Assembly (NCBI GenBank): GCA_963513935.1
Contig: OY740768.1
Span: forward strand, 35,028,216 to 35,092,215
DNA: 64,000 nucleotides
Reading direction: 5' to 3'
Origin: Aphrophora alni
Taxonomy: Eukaryota > Arthropoda > Insecta > Hemiptera > Aphrophoridae
Shown here: positions 26,370 through 41,829 of the stretch, piece after piece
Layout: every line of letters begins with the position of its first letter
Position numbering within the stretch: position 1 is the stretch's first letter
Notes under the pieces: generated by a model
The model's database searches: none
What the model saw: the letters and a program-made list of their open reading frames with translations, nothing else
Told to the model about the DNA's origin: nothing
Translations under genes and position numbers: made by a program

Positions 26370-26850
26370 TTGAAATCGAAGTGTAACTATCGCTGTATAA
26401 CAAACTATTTCACCGATCACCACACTTTTTTACACATTAATAATTTTATTAAAACTGAACAATATGGATCGTGACGAAGGCAGATTTAAAATTTGTCAAA
26501 TACACTAACCCTATAGGAACTTACAAACAGCTGCCTGTTTCTTGAAAATTTAAATAATTTTAACATCGTTACCACAACAAACATTTTTATACATTTAATA
26601 ACAACTGATTCATATTGATCGGATCAATTTGAGGTTAGGTTAACCAATACGATCCAAGAAAAATTATCGTCAATAAATATTATTTCTGTTTACACATGTA
26701 AGTCTATTGATATCGTTTTAGTTGACTAAACTACAGGAAAAATATTCAATTTAAAAAAGAAATAAGGAGATTTCTACACAGGGTTTTTAATGAGGACGGT
26801 CAAGGTTTCAATATATATTAACTAAGAAACTTGTACCGCTCCAGTCAATA
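26370..26850 (+). repeat. dispersed repeat family E, copy 1
   Basis: Shared blocks with 36885 and 38525: AAATCGAAGTGTAAC, TACACTAACCCTATAGG, TTTCTTG, CGTTACCACAACAA, TTGAGGTTAGGTTAACCAA and ATATATATTAACTAAGAAA. Confidence 0.75.
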
Positions 26851-27691
26851 TCATTTATAGGTGACCTACTAGTATTTACCAGTTTAAAAGTTTTTCGTTC
26901 TATGCTCTCGATATCAAGCTTTTGTCTCTTTCATTAAAAAAAAAATGCACTGTTTTCAAAAGTTCCGGATTGAAATATTAAATACAAAATGAACACTTAA
27001 GACAAACTTTATCCCCTCATATTGTACCAGATTTAACTTCGTGGCCCACATATCCGTATAAAGAAATGGAATCCCCTTTCGTCCACAGAACATATCTACG
27101 TGGCAGAGCTTAGGTTGTATTGATTTTTTCGAACTTCTTCTCATTTCCGAGTTCTCCCATCATGAATCAATGCTCGCATGGTCTCCTTACCCCTCTTTAA
27201 AGCAGTTAAGAACGAGGGTAAAAAAAAGGGTTGAAATTGCGAGTGAGTGAGATGTTTTGAGATGTGAGCGAGAGAGACGGTCCAAGATGAAGATGTTGTG
27301 ACGTGGCTTGCTAAGTTCAGTTTTCTCTCTTTTTTTTTATTCCTTGGATAAATTTTTAATGAAAGAGTACAATTTATTATTAAAGACGTCAATCTCAGTA
27401 GAGATATTTGTTTAGTTTGTGAAACCGGGCAATTTTATAACATCCATGTGGTGATGATCTAACATTTAAAACGTAATTTACCAAATTGTATCATTTAGAA
27501 GATACATAATTTGATCAGTGTACAAGACAACAATAATTACTGACGGACTGAATATTTCATAAACACTATTTTGTTTGGAGATCGAGATAGACACTTAATT
27601 ACTTGTTATTTGTGATTTATAGTAAACAAATTAAGGCATCGGTCGGGTCTTTAATTAATTTTTCTTTTCTAATCTGTGTCGAGTTGTCAAA
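26851..27691. other. non-coding, nothing assigned
   Basis: Contains GA-rich 27240-27280. The open frames at 26956-27392 (minus) have no recognised domain. Confidence 0.5.
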
Positions 27692-28362
27692 TGGTTTTGG
27701 GACGATGTCTGTCTATCTTTGATTTTACTGTTTAACCGTGTGAACCGATTTTTATCAAATTTGGCATGTGGGGATGTTTGAACATATCTCAAGGCGATTG
27801 TATTCATTTTTTGTTCTATAACTCAAAATTTTGGGTAGGTTTCATATGTAAATATTTGGTAATTTTTTGCTTGATTATAGTAACAAAATAAAACCTAGGC
27901 CTACTGGTCGTCATTTCCCAAAAAATATTGGTTCGTGATTATCGGTAAAATCGAAAAAAATCTGTTATGAAGCTGTTATTAAATACGCATTTTCTCAAAT
28001 TCGGCTGAACGAATTTTGTTTAAATTTTGATGCAATTTGAATATTAATTACCCAAACCAGTGTGGACAAATTGTATAATAATATAAAATGACCCTTAGGG
28101 AATAATTTCAAAAACAAAAACCCTGATAGCTGTCATTTAAACTTGATTAGAACTTTTTAATGCTGAAGACGAGTTTATGATACATATGAAGGAAGTTTCA
28201 TTTAAATATGTAAAAATTGTTCAAAATAATCTATAAAACCTAAGACAACGGCCAAGGTTGATTTTCAATTTTTTACTGCCAACTACCGAAATGTCATTTT
28301 TAGAGACGATTGTATTTCGATTGTAAATGGGTATGTGAGAAAGTTTGTGCAATGTGTTTATT
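27692..28362 (+). repeat. dispersed repeat family D, copy 1
   Basis: Starts at GGGACGATGTCTGTCTATC, passes CCGATTTTTATCAAATTTGG, and ends at GTATGTGAGAAAGTTTGTGC plus AATGT. Both ends match 62085-62495. No open reading frame. Confidence 0.75.
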
Positions 28363-31300
28363 TAAATTTAATGTCAATGGACTAATGAAGAAATAACAGC
28401 TTAACAGAAGGTGTTAAATGCCAAAAGTAACTTGGAAGTCAAAAAGTTACGTGTCTAAAATAGGCTGTTTTCTGGTAAATCTTAAATAAGTGACAAGAAC
28501 TATTTTCTATTAGGACTACTAATAAAATAACTTATACAGTAGGTAAACAATATGAGACTTAAAAACAGCTGTACGTCTATAAAAATCATTGATCTATTAA
28601 AAAATAAGATGAATAATTTATGAGAAAAAATTGATGCAATAAATATGACAATTGGCCTAAATTCTTTAACGTCTGTAACAATTATTTATTTTTAAAGAGA
28701 AAATACTCGTCTAGTAAAGAATCTGAAAAAGCGAATTTATATTGGCGTTAAAACTCCACTCGTTTTAACCACTCGTTTGTCGAACTTATCCATTCGTTTG
28801 TCGAACTTGATTTTGTTACTAATATAATATATGCATATCACCGAGTTGTACAAAATGAGTACAAAAATTAATATAGGGAGTACAGAAAATAGTTTCCAAC
28901 TGTGGTATTTAAAAAAAATTGTTTCTATTTATTCAGTCAGCATATTTAATTAAACAAAACTTAGCAATGTTAAATATGACTAAAATTTCGACTACTAGAA
29001 ATTGAATTGTTGTTTTTAACATTATTTTGAGGTTATGATTTAAAAAATTCATTTTTTTTAAATAATAATTCTTTATTGTAGAAAATTCGTTTCTGTATCA
29101 TGTATTGCACATTTTTAAACCAAATAAATTGGGCAATTGTGGTGTGTTGTAGGATCTACCGGTGGAAAAAAAGAAATTAGGATTTTTTTTTTTACTTACC
29201 CAGTATGGGTTGAGTTTGGTGATTAAAAAAATCGACCCCCCCACAAATTATTTTCGTCATTTCTTCTGTTCTTCGTTGTGGTCTATTGTAACTGCGCTAT
29301 TGGCCACAAAAATTAAGATAGGAATATGGAATTTGATATAGAGGACTAGTGTGCTCATATAGAACCCTATTGAAATTAAATTTTTTTTTTAAATGGTGGG
29401 TATTTTAAACATTGTTTTGTTCATATCTTGCGTAAATTAGATCAAAATTTGAAGATTTCAATTTTGCACTTAGTGATACCAACCCCCACACCTCTACGAT
29501 GATAAATAGCAAAGTAATTGTCAAAAACGTAATTGCGAATAAATAAATGTGATATTCGTATAGTTACAAGACACTGCAGAGCCGAAACTCCAACACACGC
29601 GTATAGGTGATGCCAAGAAAGTAGTGATATACACAATTAAGAGGTTCAGAAAATAGGTGTAACAACGGTTTTGAACTTATCCTATACTACGTCTACTGGG
29701 TGAAGACCCCTAGGTCTACACACACAATTTAACATATCCTACGAGGTTCAAGAAACGAACTTTGGGCATTACATTTAGAGGATCTGCTTGTACTACGCAT
29801 TGTATGATGGGACTGGATAAATTACATGATGGCGCTAAACAACTAAGTCGGCAGATATTTTTAAACATATATTTTTGCATACCAAATTTGTACAGAAACA
29901 ACATCCGAAATTTTAGCAAAATCCTGTACGTTTGGTATACAAATTGTGCCAAATTACTCCTATGGATAGACTTGGTATAGTCTAGTGACATCGTTTTCTT
30001 GAAAATATCGTTAAAAGTTTGAATTTCTATATTATAAATCGCTAAAGAGCTGTAATAGACTTTTACGTGTAAATCCAAAAACCGGCTTTAAAACTCGCCA
30101 TTCCAGAATGGAAATTCAAGCAAGAGGTAAATTCAACCACGGATTTCCAAACTGGAGGCCTAAAATTATTTATTAATCTATACGAGAGCTACTCAACGAA
30201 CCTGTCACCTACATTCTCCGTATAATCCATAACAGGGGAAGAGGATGCAGTTTTGCATTCAGTTGCATTAAAAAATAACGTGGAGTTGCAGTATTATCAT
30301 TTCTGTTTGAAGGTTCTACAATGCTTGGTGTGTGTGCATTAGTGTGCATGGATAATTAATAGCATATCTGCAGGCCACTTTATGCAGTTATAATGTCGGG
30401 TCAATGCGACATAACATTTATTTCGTTTGTATGTTCGACAGTATTGAACTATTCCACAGTCAAAGAAGGTTGTGATATGTACAGTAATGTTTTAATGTAC
30501 GTTAATTAGTTTTGTTTGTTGCTATTATATCTTGTAGATTAGAAAACATCGAATTTGATTATTTGTTGCACGTTTAATCTGTAATTCGCTTTGCATATTA
30601 TATTTCCGCTTTTCAAAGTTTATAAACATTTAAATCTTGAAAAATAATTTGGTAACATTTAGTTTTAAACCATCTAAGACCAACAATTAAACAATACCGA
30701 ATATTATCTCATTGTCGATTTTCTAAACAATTTTATAGTTTAGTTGTTTGTTTTCATTTTTTACCTTAATTTAACTACTCTTTTTTTGTTTTATTACATT
30801 TTGAGATTGCTAAATATTTGCAGTTTAAAAAAGTATGCTCTTTAATGGTTTTTAAGATTTTATTTTCGTTTGTCTTAAGGGGAATAAATTGGCACCTTTT
30901 TTAGCTCACAAATGCAAAAAAAATAGCCTAGAACATTCTCTATTTTATCCTGTTTAGTAAATTATATAACACAATATATGAATAATAATTGATATGTACA
31001 TAAATAATTATTTAAAGCGTATATGTAACAGAGTACTTCTGGGTTTAGATGTGATAGTAGACATTACATGCTAGTTATACATATTCTTGATTTGTTACAC
31101 TTCATGTTTGTTTTTTATTTTTGAATGGTTTTAGGTTGGTAACATTGTTTAGGTTGTCCACACTGTATGATATCAGCTGTTTTATTTTGTATTTAGTTAT
31201 TTTAAATTGAGGTTAGTGATTTATTTCTTTGTGTTTATTACAAACTCGGTGATATTCTTTGTCACAACTTCTTCTTCTACACAACTACAAGATCTCACTT

Positions 31301-32068
31301 CTAAGTTTCAGCACCTATTGACTCCCAAACTTGACAAATGGTATCTATCTACTCCCTTCCAAGTTTCAACTCCCATAACTATTGTACCGCCTGTTCCCGT
31401 TTCACGTCACTGATCTTCAGTTCCCTGGATACCTAGACTATGCACACGGTGTTTTAATGTTTAAGACAAAGACTTGGACATGCTATAACGGTCACTCCAA
31501 GTATCAGCTGGCCGATATGAGCCCATAGGAATGCTCCTTTCGCTGTCCGTCACGCTTCTTACATTTGTCCGTTAGTTGCCGCCAATTTTTGCTTAGTATT
31601 AATTTTTTCTACTTAAAAAAAGTAAATGTGTACCTGCATTCGTATTGTTATTGCACATAACTTCTTATTCTGTTGTTCAGACACAGTGAAAAAGCAATTT
31701 ATATAAGGAATGTTTCTAAATAAGAAAACACGCTATAGATTAAAATAATTAGATCTTTAATAACAAAATAGTTTACAATTAATAGTCGTTAAAAATTATA
31801 CCATCACAAACAATGTCGGTTGATTTATTAGGAACAATTTTTCTGTCTGTATTTTCCTTCTTACAAAATCTAGTGTTCAGTATGGGAGTAAACATTTGGG
31901 TGGAAAATTATTAGAACTTTTCACTGGGTCAGGTCAGGATTTATTTGGCAAATTTAATCATGAACGGTAATTTGTTTTTATCCTCGGCTTGACAAATTGG
32001 TTTTTGTATTTCATTTTAACAGAACTGTTTTCATTTGAAGCGTTTTTGTTTTGTGATCATTAGACATT
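28363..32068. other. non-coding, nothing assigned
   Basis: AT-rich with open frames (29442-30078, 31207-31413) that lack domains. The 31207 frame begins with TTG rather than ATG. A GC-richer patch lies at 31260-31580. Confidence 0.5.
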
Positions 32069-32310
32069 CTGGGGCTCACTTCAGTGAGTACGGGTTTGGC
32101 AATCCCGAGCCCATTAACTGGATCTACACCTTTTTCGTGTAGTTTTAGGTTAGAACCCTCACTTTAATCTTTCCTAGCAGGTCTGTCATGACCAACTCAT
32201 GTTGTTTTCCTACCCTGATGCTATTAGAGTATTGGACTCTAGGGATCTTTATTTGACGCTCTTTTTTATCTTTTTTTTTATAAGGCGATGATGAGCAAGA
32301 GGTTTTTACT
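32069..32310 (+). repeat. dispersed repeat family A, copy 4
   Basis: A well-preserved copy: GGGGCTCACTTCAGTGAGTA, GGCAATCCCGAG, TTCGTGTAGTTTTAGG, CCTGATGCTATTAGAGTATT, ending TTATAAGGCGATGATGAGCA. Confidence 0.9.
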
Positions 32311-32367
32311 TTTAAACAACAATGGAAAACAAAATTGATCATTAGCTTTATAGTTTAGTTACATGTA

Positions 32368-32505
32368 GTTTAGTTCATGTATCACTGAGAATGGCGACTT
32401 TATCGTTGAAACGCGGTTGATTAAGTAAACGTAATTTTTGTGAGATCTTGTGTTAAAGTTTTATTCTATCTAATATTATCTTACAAATCAAGCTCAATAT
32501 TTATT
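32368..32505 (+). repeat. family B element, single-arm copy with stem-loop module
   Basis: GTATCACTGAGAATG, stem GCGAC, loop TTT, closing ATCGT, TGAAACGCG, then GATTAAGTAAACGTAATTTT and TGTGAGATCTTGTG, ending TCAAGCTCAATA. It corresponds to the right arm of the 63714-63915 copy. Confidence 0.85.
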
Positions 32506-33390
32506 TTTACTATTAGCTTTATAGTATTTTAGAAAATATAAAAATGTCGGAACTTATTGCGACATGTACACAAACATACATCATTCTTAACATAGGCCTA
32601 CACTTCGTTGGGCTCAGATGATCTCAAAAACAATTGTTCATAATATATTCTCCAAAAAACGTAGACTATAAGTAAAAAATGAAACTTCCAAATCATGATT
32701 AGAATATGATTTTATCAACATACAATACATACAATATGATTTTATCAACGTAATTATTATCCTAATTTTATTACGAAAAACGCGACAAAAATGACTTATT
32801 TTGAAGACTAAAAAAATTTGCTGATTCATTATAGGTAAATTAATAACTGTCAGCAAATATTACCTGACGGGAGTCTACAAGTCATCGCCAGCTCATTTTC
32901 GCTGATTGACTTTAGGAGGAAGTCGGTCCAACATCTGGAAGTTGTCTGAGGATGTTGTACTGGGACAGTTGGGAAGCGGTAAGAATTATATGGTCTTCTT
33001 TGACTTCCTAAGAACTTTAAAGTTAGCTTTCTTCGACTTTTTAATTTTCAATAAGTAGTTTTTGGTCAACTGATTAATGAAGATAAGTGAATATAATAAT
33101 TTGCCTAAAGTAATATTTATTTGTAAAAGAAAAAGTGACAATAGTAATGATAGGTATGAGACTGATACCGTAACATTATAGGAAACAAACTGTGTATATG
33201 CTTAATTAGGTAAGTGAAAAAGAAACTATCGAAAAACGTATTTCAAACGGCAGCTATTTTGAAATTATGTAATTTTTTGAAACAACGATCATAATTAACA
33301 AACAGTAAAATAGCATAGATTATTTTTTTATTATTTAAAGAAGGAAAAGAATATTAAAAAAAAATGCCTAGACTTGAATACTAGATTAGC

Positions 33391-33485
33391 TTCAGGGTCG
33401 AAAAAGACCAAGAGTTGGTCCAGAGAAACTTGATAGGAGAGATGAAACCGAGGGATATATCCCAAAAGTACACGAAAATAAAACT
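33391..33485 (-). repeat. dispersed repeat family A, copy 5 (fragment)
   Basis: Only the middle block is kept: CAAGAGTTGGTCCAGAGAAA, CTTGATAGGAGAGATGAAAC, GAGGGATATATCCC. Confidence 0.75.
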
Positions 33486-33900
33486 GTCAATCGTATGCAA
33501 AAACCACGTGACTTTGGTTCCGTCAGTAGGGCCTATATAGGGACAGTTATTTTTATAAAATCGAAGTCTTTTAAGAAACCTTGCATCAACATATTAATTT
33601 CTTCGTCAAATAAACATACATATTCGTAATCAGAATAACTTCTAGAATTATTTGATACCCCACATATAATATTTCCAAAAATAAAATTTTCAGCTCGACG
33701 GTATTTGCCCCTTACTACCCCAAGGTCACTTTTTTGCACTATAATTTCAATATAGGATTCTATCCTCTTCTTTGCGTAGACGGGTTGAGACTTACAGACA
33801 AACAGAAAGAAAGAACAAGGGAATGAAATTATAAGGATTCTTGGTTTTATCTACGGACCCTAAATAAAGATTTATTCAATGAAAATACAACCCACCTTGG

Positions 33901-36884
<2,984 letters not shown>

Positions 36885-37395
36885 GACTTGAAATCGAAAT
36901 GTAACAAACGGTTGCGTCTCAAAAATTATTAGACTGATCATCAGTATTTTGCATATAATTAGAATTACATAATTATGTCGCTCGTGACGTATTTTTGAGC
37001 CGAGTCAAAAGTTTTAATCGATTAAAAATTTCAAATACCCTAACCTTATAGGTTTATACAAATCAACCGTTCGTTACTTCAAAGTTTATACCAGTCAAAA
37101 TTCGATTTCATAATAATCATCTACACAAATTTAATCAGCCGATTCATTACAAAAACCATAACGAATTAGGTTAACCAACAAGATCCATGAAAGATATTAA
37201 CATTATTTCTATTGTGTCACAGATGGGCTTTGGTATATTATTCGTCTTTTAGATTTGACAAAAATATGGCAAAACCTGTCTTTCACATTACAATATACGA
37301 TTAAAAAAAATAAAGAAGGCGTTTTTGTACGATAATGGTCAAGGTACATTATATATACAGCTTGCTTTGCTCCAGTATTTGATAACGACATAGTA
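36885..37395 (+). repeat. dispersed repeat family E, copy 2
   Basis: Blocks AAATCGAAATGTAAC, TACCCTAACCTTATAGG, GAATTAGGTTAACCAAC and GCTCCAGTATTTGATA align in order with copy 1. Confidence 0.75.
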
Positions 37396-38056
37396 TTTTT
37401 TAAAGAGGAAATAATATTATTTTTATAAGTACATATTCTAAAAACCGTAAATTAGATCTCACTGATACTTCTACTTGGATTAGACTATATCACTATAAAG
37501 AAGACCAAAACATATAGCCTAACCCAAAACTTTTCCCTTTGTAACCCTATTAAAGCAATTAGGTCCTTAATCTGGACTGCATCAACGTATCTGGGAACTG
37601 TTAATTTCTTTATTTGCCGAACTCCCTGTAAGCGAGCAATGGACATTTAATTGGCGGACAAATTAATTGACAAGCCTTTAAATTCTGCGGTTTGATGATT
37701 CTTTAAGTAAAAGCTAAACATGTTAGTGAGGTTTAATCTTATTTGGAAGAGAAGAGAAGGGGTAAGAGAGGAGAGTGGGGTAAAGGGATTAGGGTTGCAC
37801 GTTGCATCGGTGCATTGATTAGAGTTCTCTTAATTATATCTGATTATAGACGTAGTTGATGATGAGGATCGCCATCCTATATTACACGCATCAAGCAATT
37901 CCTATATACGCGTTCTATCTCTCCCTCTTTTACTATTGTATCTCTCTTCCTGCAATATTAGTTATTGATACTTTTCTAGTTAATATTTGTAGGGTTTCTC
38001 TATCGCGGTTACACTAATTATAACATTTTTTTTTCCGAATTTTATTTTCTTGATTA
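37396..38056. other. non-coding, nothing assigned
   Basis: Purine-rich patch at 37740-37790. No gene seen. Confidence 0.5.
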
Positions 38057-38300
38057 AAGGCGAAAAAACTTATCGGTCATCAAAATCTTATAAAATAATA
38101 AGATAAAATACAGACCCCTAGCTCTCGAATACTCTAATAGTGTCGGAAAGAACAATAGTTGGTCAAAAGATACCATTTAGGAAAGATGAAAGTGAGGAAT
38201 CAAATCCAATACCACATGTAAAAAAGTTTACACTCTTTTTAGATCCTGGACCTAACATACAACCAGGGATTGCCAATAGGGGAACTCCTGACGATAAAAA
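38057..38300 (-). repeat. dispersed repeat family A, copy 6
   Basis: Shows AGGCGAAAAAACTTATCGGT, CCCTAGCTCTCGAATACTCT, GGAAAGATGAAAGTGAGG and GGGATTGCCAATAGGGG. Confidence 0.85.
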
Positions 38301-38324
38301 CAATTTACTGCAGTAAATACTTTA

Positions 38325-38395
38325 TTTGTAACAAGACCACTTTTCAACAAGTCATCCTCACAAATGACTTTGTATGTTTTAGTTCAGTGTAATAA
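38325..38395 (-). repeat. stem-loop module, variant 4, with AATAAAGT tail
   Basis: On the minus strand: TTTGTGAGGATG, stem ACTT, loop GTTGA, closing AAGT, then GTTACAAATAAAGT. The tail is the same as in the module at 56308. Confidence 0.55.
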
Positions 38396-38524
38396 GATTT
38401 GTGTAGTATAAACGTACTGAAGATCATTGTAAAGTTGTCTTCTAAAAATGAGTCCTTTATATTATAAATTTATTGGAATGGCACTCTCTTGGTAGAGGAT
38501 ACACACTAAATATAACAAACGCTT

Positions 38525-39020
38525 AGGTCGCAAATGTAAATCGATTGGTCGTTACGATATTTTGCACTTAATTAAAATTTAACAATCTAAAGGTTGACGA
38601 AGGTTAATTTTTGATTGTTGATCTAAGTCAAAATTATTGATTCAACTTTTAGCAGTCTGTTTCTTGGGAGATTAAACTATTTTAACATTCGCTACCATAA
38701 CAACCAATTTTAACAATTTAATAAAAATTCATTAAAATAACAAAAAAGTCAATCTGAGGTTAGGATAACCAACTCATTGATGGCTTTTCTCTTTTAGATA
38801 ACTATATCAAAATCTGACTTGCACAAATTTTTACTATATGATGAAGTAATCAATAAAGGTGCAGCCGAGTAAATGTTAATCTACATTTTATATCTTAATT
38901 ATGTATATCATAATTTTTTATAATTTATATCATAATTTTTTTCGTGTATTATTTATGGACTGTTCACTCGGAATCAATACATATTAACTAAGAAAATTCC
39001 ATCGTTCAAGTTTCATATGA
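38525..39020 (+). repeat. dispersed repeat family E, copy 3
   Basis: Shares GTTTCTTGGGAGATTAAACT, CGCTACCATAACAACCA, TCTGAGGTTAGGATAACCAA and ACATATTAACTAAGAAAATT with copy 1. It lies between two family A copies. Confidence 0.75.
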
Positions 39021-39040
39021 TTTTATTACAACCTTTCTTG

Positions 39041-39285
39041 ATGTGCTCACTGTAGTAAATACGGACGTAGCAATCTCGTGGGACCCTAGTTGGATGTATA
39101 CATTTTTTCATGTAGTCTTGGGATAGATCTCTCAACTTTCCTATTAGATTTCTTGGTCAACTCTTGTTCTCTACTGATCCTGGCGCTATTAGAGTATTCG
39201 TGGACTAAGGGTATTTATGTTACGCTACTTTCTTCTTATTTTTTATAAGGGGATGATGACCATGAGGTTTTTCGCCTTAAAACAA
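39041..39285 (+). repeat. dispersed repeat family A, copy 7
   Basis: TGCTCACTGTAGTAAATACG, GCAATCTCGTGGGACC, CATGTAGTCTTGGGATAGAT, TGATCCTGGCGCTATTAGAG, ending GGGGATGATGACCATGAGG. Confidence 0.9.
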
Positions 39286-41085
39286 CAAGGGAAAAAAATT
39301 GATACTATCTGTCTAAATATCCCAAAATAAAAATTCACTACAAGATCTTGAGCTGAATAATTTTTCCTATTTATGGAATTTAAAGCAAATTTGTATTTCA
39401 TTCGAGACTATTTAACACCTCTATCATTGCAAACTATTAATTGCAATTTTTAAAAGTTAAAAACTATGAATTAGTTTAACAACGACTTCATAAATACAAC
39501 AGATGTGTCGTACTATTTTCGGCATCTAAATTTGTTATGCAAAAGCTAACTCTTAAATAAAAACTTAATGTCAGGGAGACTATCTTCACGTCTGGTCTAT
39601 ATTCGCCCGAAAAGTAAACTCTCAAAGTTGCTGCTTTCCTGGACGTATCCACAATTAGTTCTAATTTATAATTTAAATAATTTATAGTTATACTTAAAGT
39701 GACTAGAATGAATGTTGTCAACATACAGCTATCCTGGATATTTTTAAGTTAATTAAAAGTAACTTTTTATTAGATAGTGACTGATTATAGCTTTGCTATA
39801 TTTACTTTGCTGTAAATCCGTATAGTATATTTAATTTACAAACCATAACTAATATTACAAATCAAATATATATTTCTTTTTATCATAAATATATTTTATT
39901 TTCTAATCAAAGTTTCACACGTTAAAGGGGACTAGGTGAAAGCCGAGTTGAAATCGAAGAGAAAGATTGAAAATTAGCCGGACCGAGAAAGGGCTGAGGG
40001 AGAGGTGAAAGTTAAGGGAGCAGGCGGGGTGGGGGTGGGGGGTAAAATAGTGATTACTCTCAATGTGTGGATGTATTCAGGCTGGGTTAATGTTTAGTTA
40101 GCGAAGTTTAACGGCAGCAAAAAGCAGGATCTCGAGTATCGATCTTTTCCATGACAGGATGATTAAAAATGTATTCTTGCAGGATGTCTTGCGGCGGCAA
40201 AGCCGGATAATCAACATATCATCTGATCTTGGAACTGTCATGTGTTCTTTGCTATTTGGTATTGTCCTAAGTCCTTGAGACTTTGGTTTATATGAAATCG
40301 GATAATCTTAACAGCAAAGGTCAAAAACAGTTTTATTTATTTATATATGTTTTCAGTCGTTAAATTTTTTATACTTAATTACGTGAAATTATTATTCAGG
40401 TCCTTTAATCAAAAGGAAAAATAACTAATAAATATAAAATAAAATAAATTACGTTATACCTATAATCACAAATATAGTGCAATTAACCAAAATTCACATT
40501 TTCGTAACTAAACCATCTATCCAAAAAATTTTAATATTACTGTCTTAGTTTTTTGTCTAAGAAATTTTGGTCAAGAAGTGAGTAAAATGTATCTAAAACT
40601 TAGTAAAGGTAAATGTTTGTATTTTTAAAATTTAAGACCATTATTAAGCCGGTTTACATATTATGTTATTCGTGTATTACAATTGTTTGCAATCAGGTAA
40701 TAACGATTTAAAATTAAAGCTATACAAACTTTTTAACTAACCTCACAAAGTTATTTTTATAAAAGCGAACTCTTTTATGCGGCCTAGCGCCAATCAAAAT
40801 AACTTTTATTTGATACTCCACACATAATTTTCCCAAACATAACATTTTTCAACTCCATAGTTTGTGCCCTTTACCACTCCAAGATCTTTTTTGTTACAGC
40901 TATATTTAACCTCTATGTGGGACAATACCAATAATATAACTGCATAGTTTGAAATATATATTATGATTTATCGTCTTGTCTGTGTAGATGGGTTGTGACT
41001 TACAGACAGGGAGACGGACAGACACGCGCGTGAAATAAAAAAAAGTTCTTAGTTTTACCTACGGATCCTAAAAGGGAAAAAAGGA
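39286..41085. other. non-coding, nothing assigned
   Basis: A GA/G-rich patch at 39930-40050 includes a GGGGTGGGGGTGGGG run that could form a G-quadruplex. No gene seen. Confidence 0.5.
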
Positions 41086-41829
41086 ACCCGATTTTCAGAA
41101 CTGAGTTAATCGTTCATTTTAAATTTTTTACCGATAACTCGTTAACAGGTATTTTTGTAGAGCTGAGAGCCTAAAGTTTGGTTTGTGTCTTAGAGTCTCG
41201 AATTTAGTGAATCTTCATCAACATCGTTTGAGACGTTTTGAGAAAATCTGAAATTGTGTTTTCTTGTAATGGCAGTTACCCCCAAATTTTGAGTTAAATT
41301 TAGAGTAAAACTATTCATGAGGATCCATTAAAAAAAAAAAAAAAATCTGGTATCCTCTAAGAACCCAAACATGTTATTCCACCATCTCCCCCAAAATGGG
41401 AATTTATGAGTAATTGATCAAATCCAAAAAACTTTTGCATCTATATAAAAAGCTTAACTTACTCAAATCCGTCTTCCAAATTGGAAATGAAGGAAATTTA
41501 TGGTTCAGAAAATTAAAATTGGCATCTAAATTCCAATATTCAACAACAAGTCATTTTCATTAAAATAGGATTTAAAGTTAGAACGAATTAATGGCACAAG
41601 GGAAGCAAAAATATAATTTACAAAAGTTTGAAAAAGTTAACCTTAATAACTCCCATAAAGATAACACGGGGGACTCAATAAAAAAGAAAATAATAACGAA
41701 AACATTAACTTGTCTTATAAGTACAATAGAACAAATACAATAACTGTATTATTTTGAGGAAATGGCAACGAATGTCTATTTTGTTAGTTTACAGATGTGT
41801 ATATGAGAAAGTTAGTGCAATGTTTTTGC
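41086..41829 (+). repeat. dispersed repeat family D, copy 2
   Basis: The 3' end ATATGAGAAAGTTAGTGCAA plus TGTTTTTGC matches the family D terminus. The body shares 'ttaccgataactcg' and AATTTTGAGTTAAATTT-like blocks. The 5' end is uncertain. Confidence 0.55.

Noticed and set aside
31207..31413. Small secreted-looking protein with a hydrophobic leader
   Set aside because: The start is TTG, no ATG gives the leader, and no conservation evidence is available.
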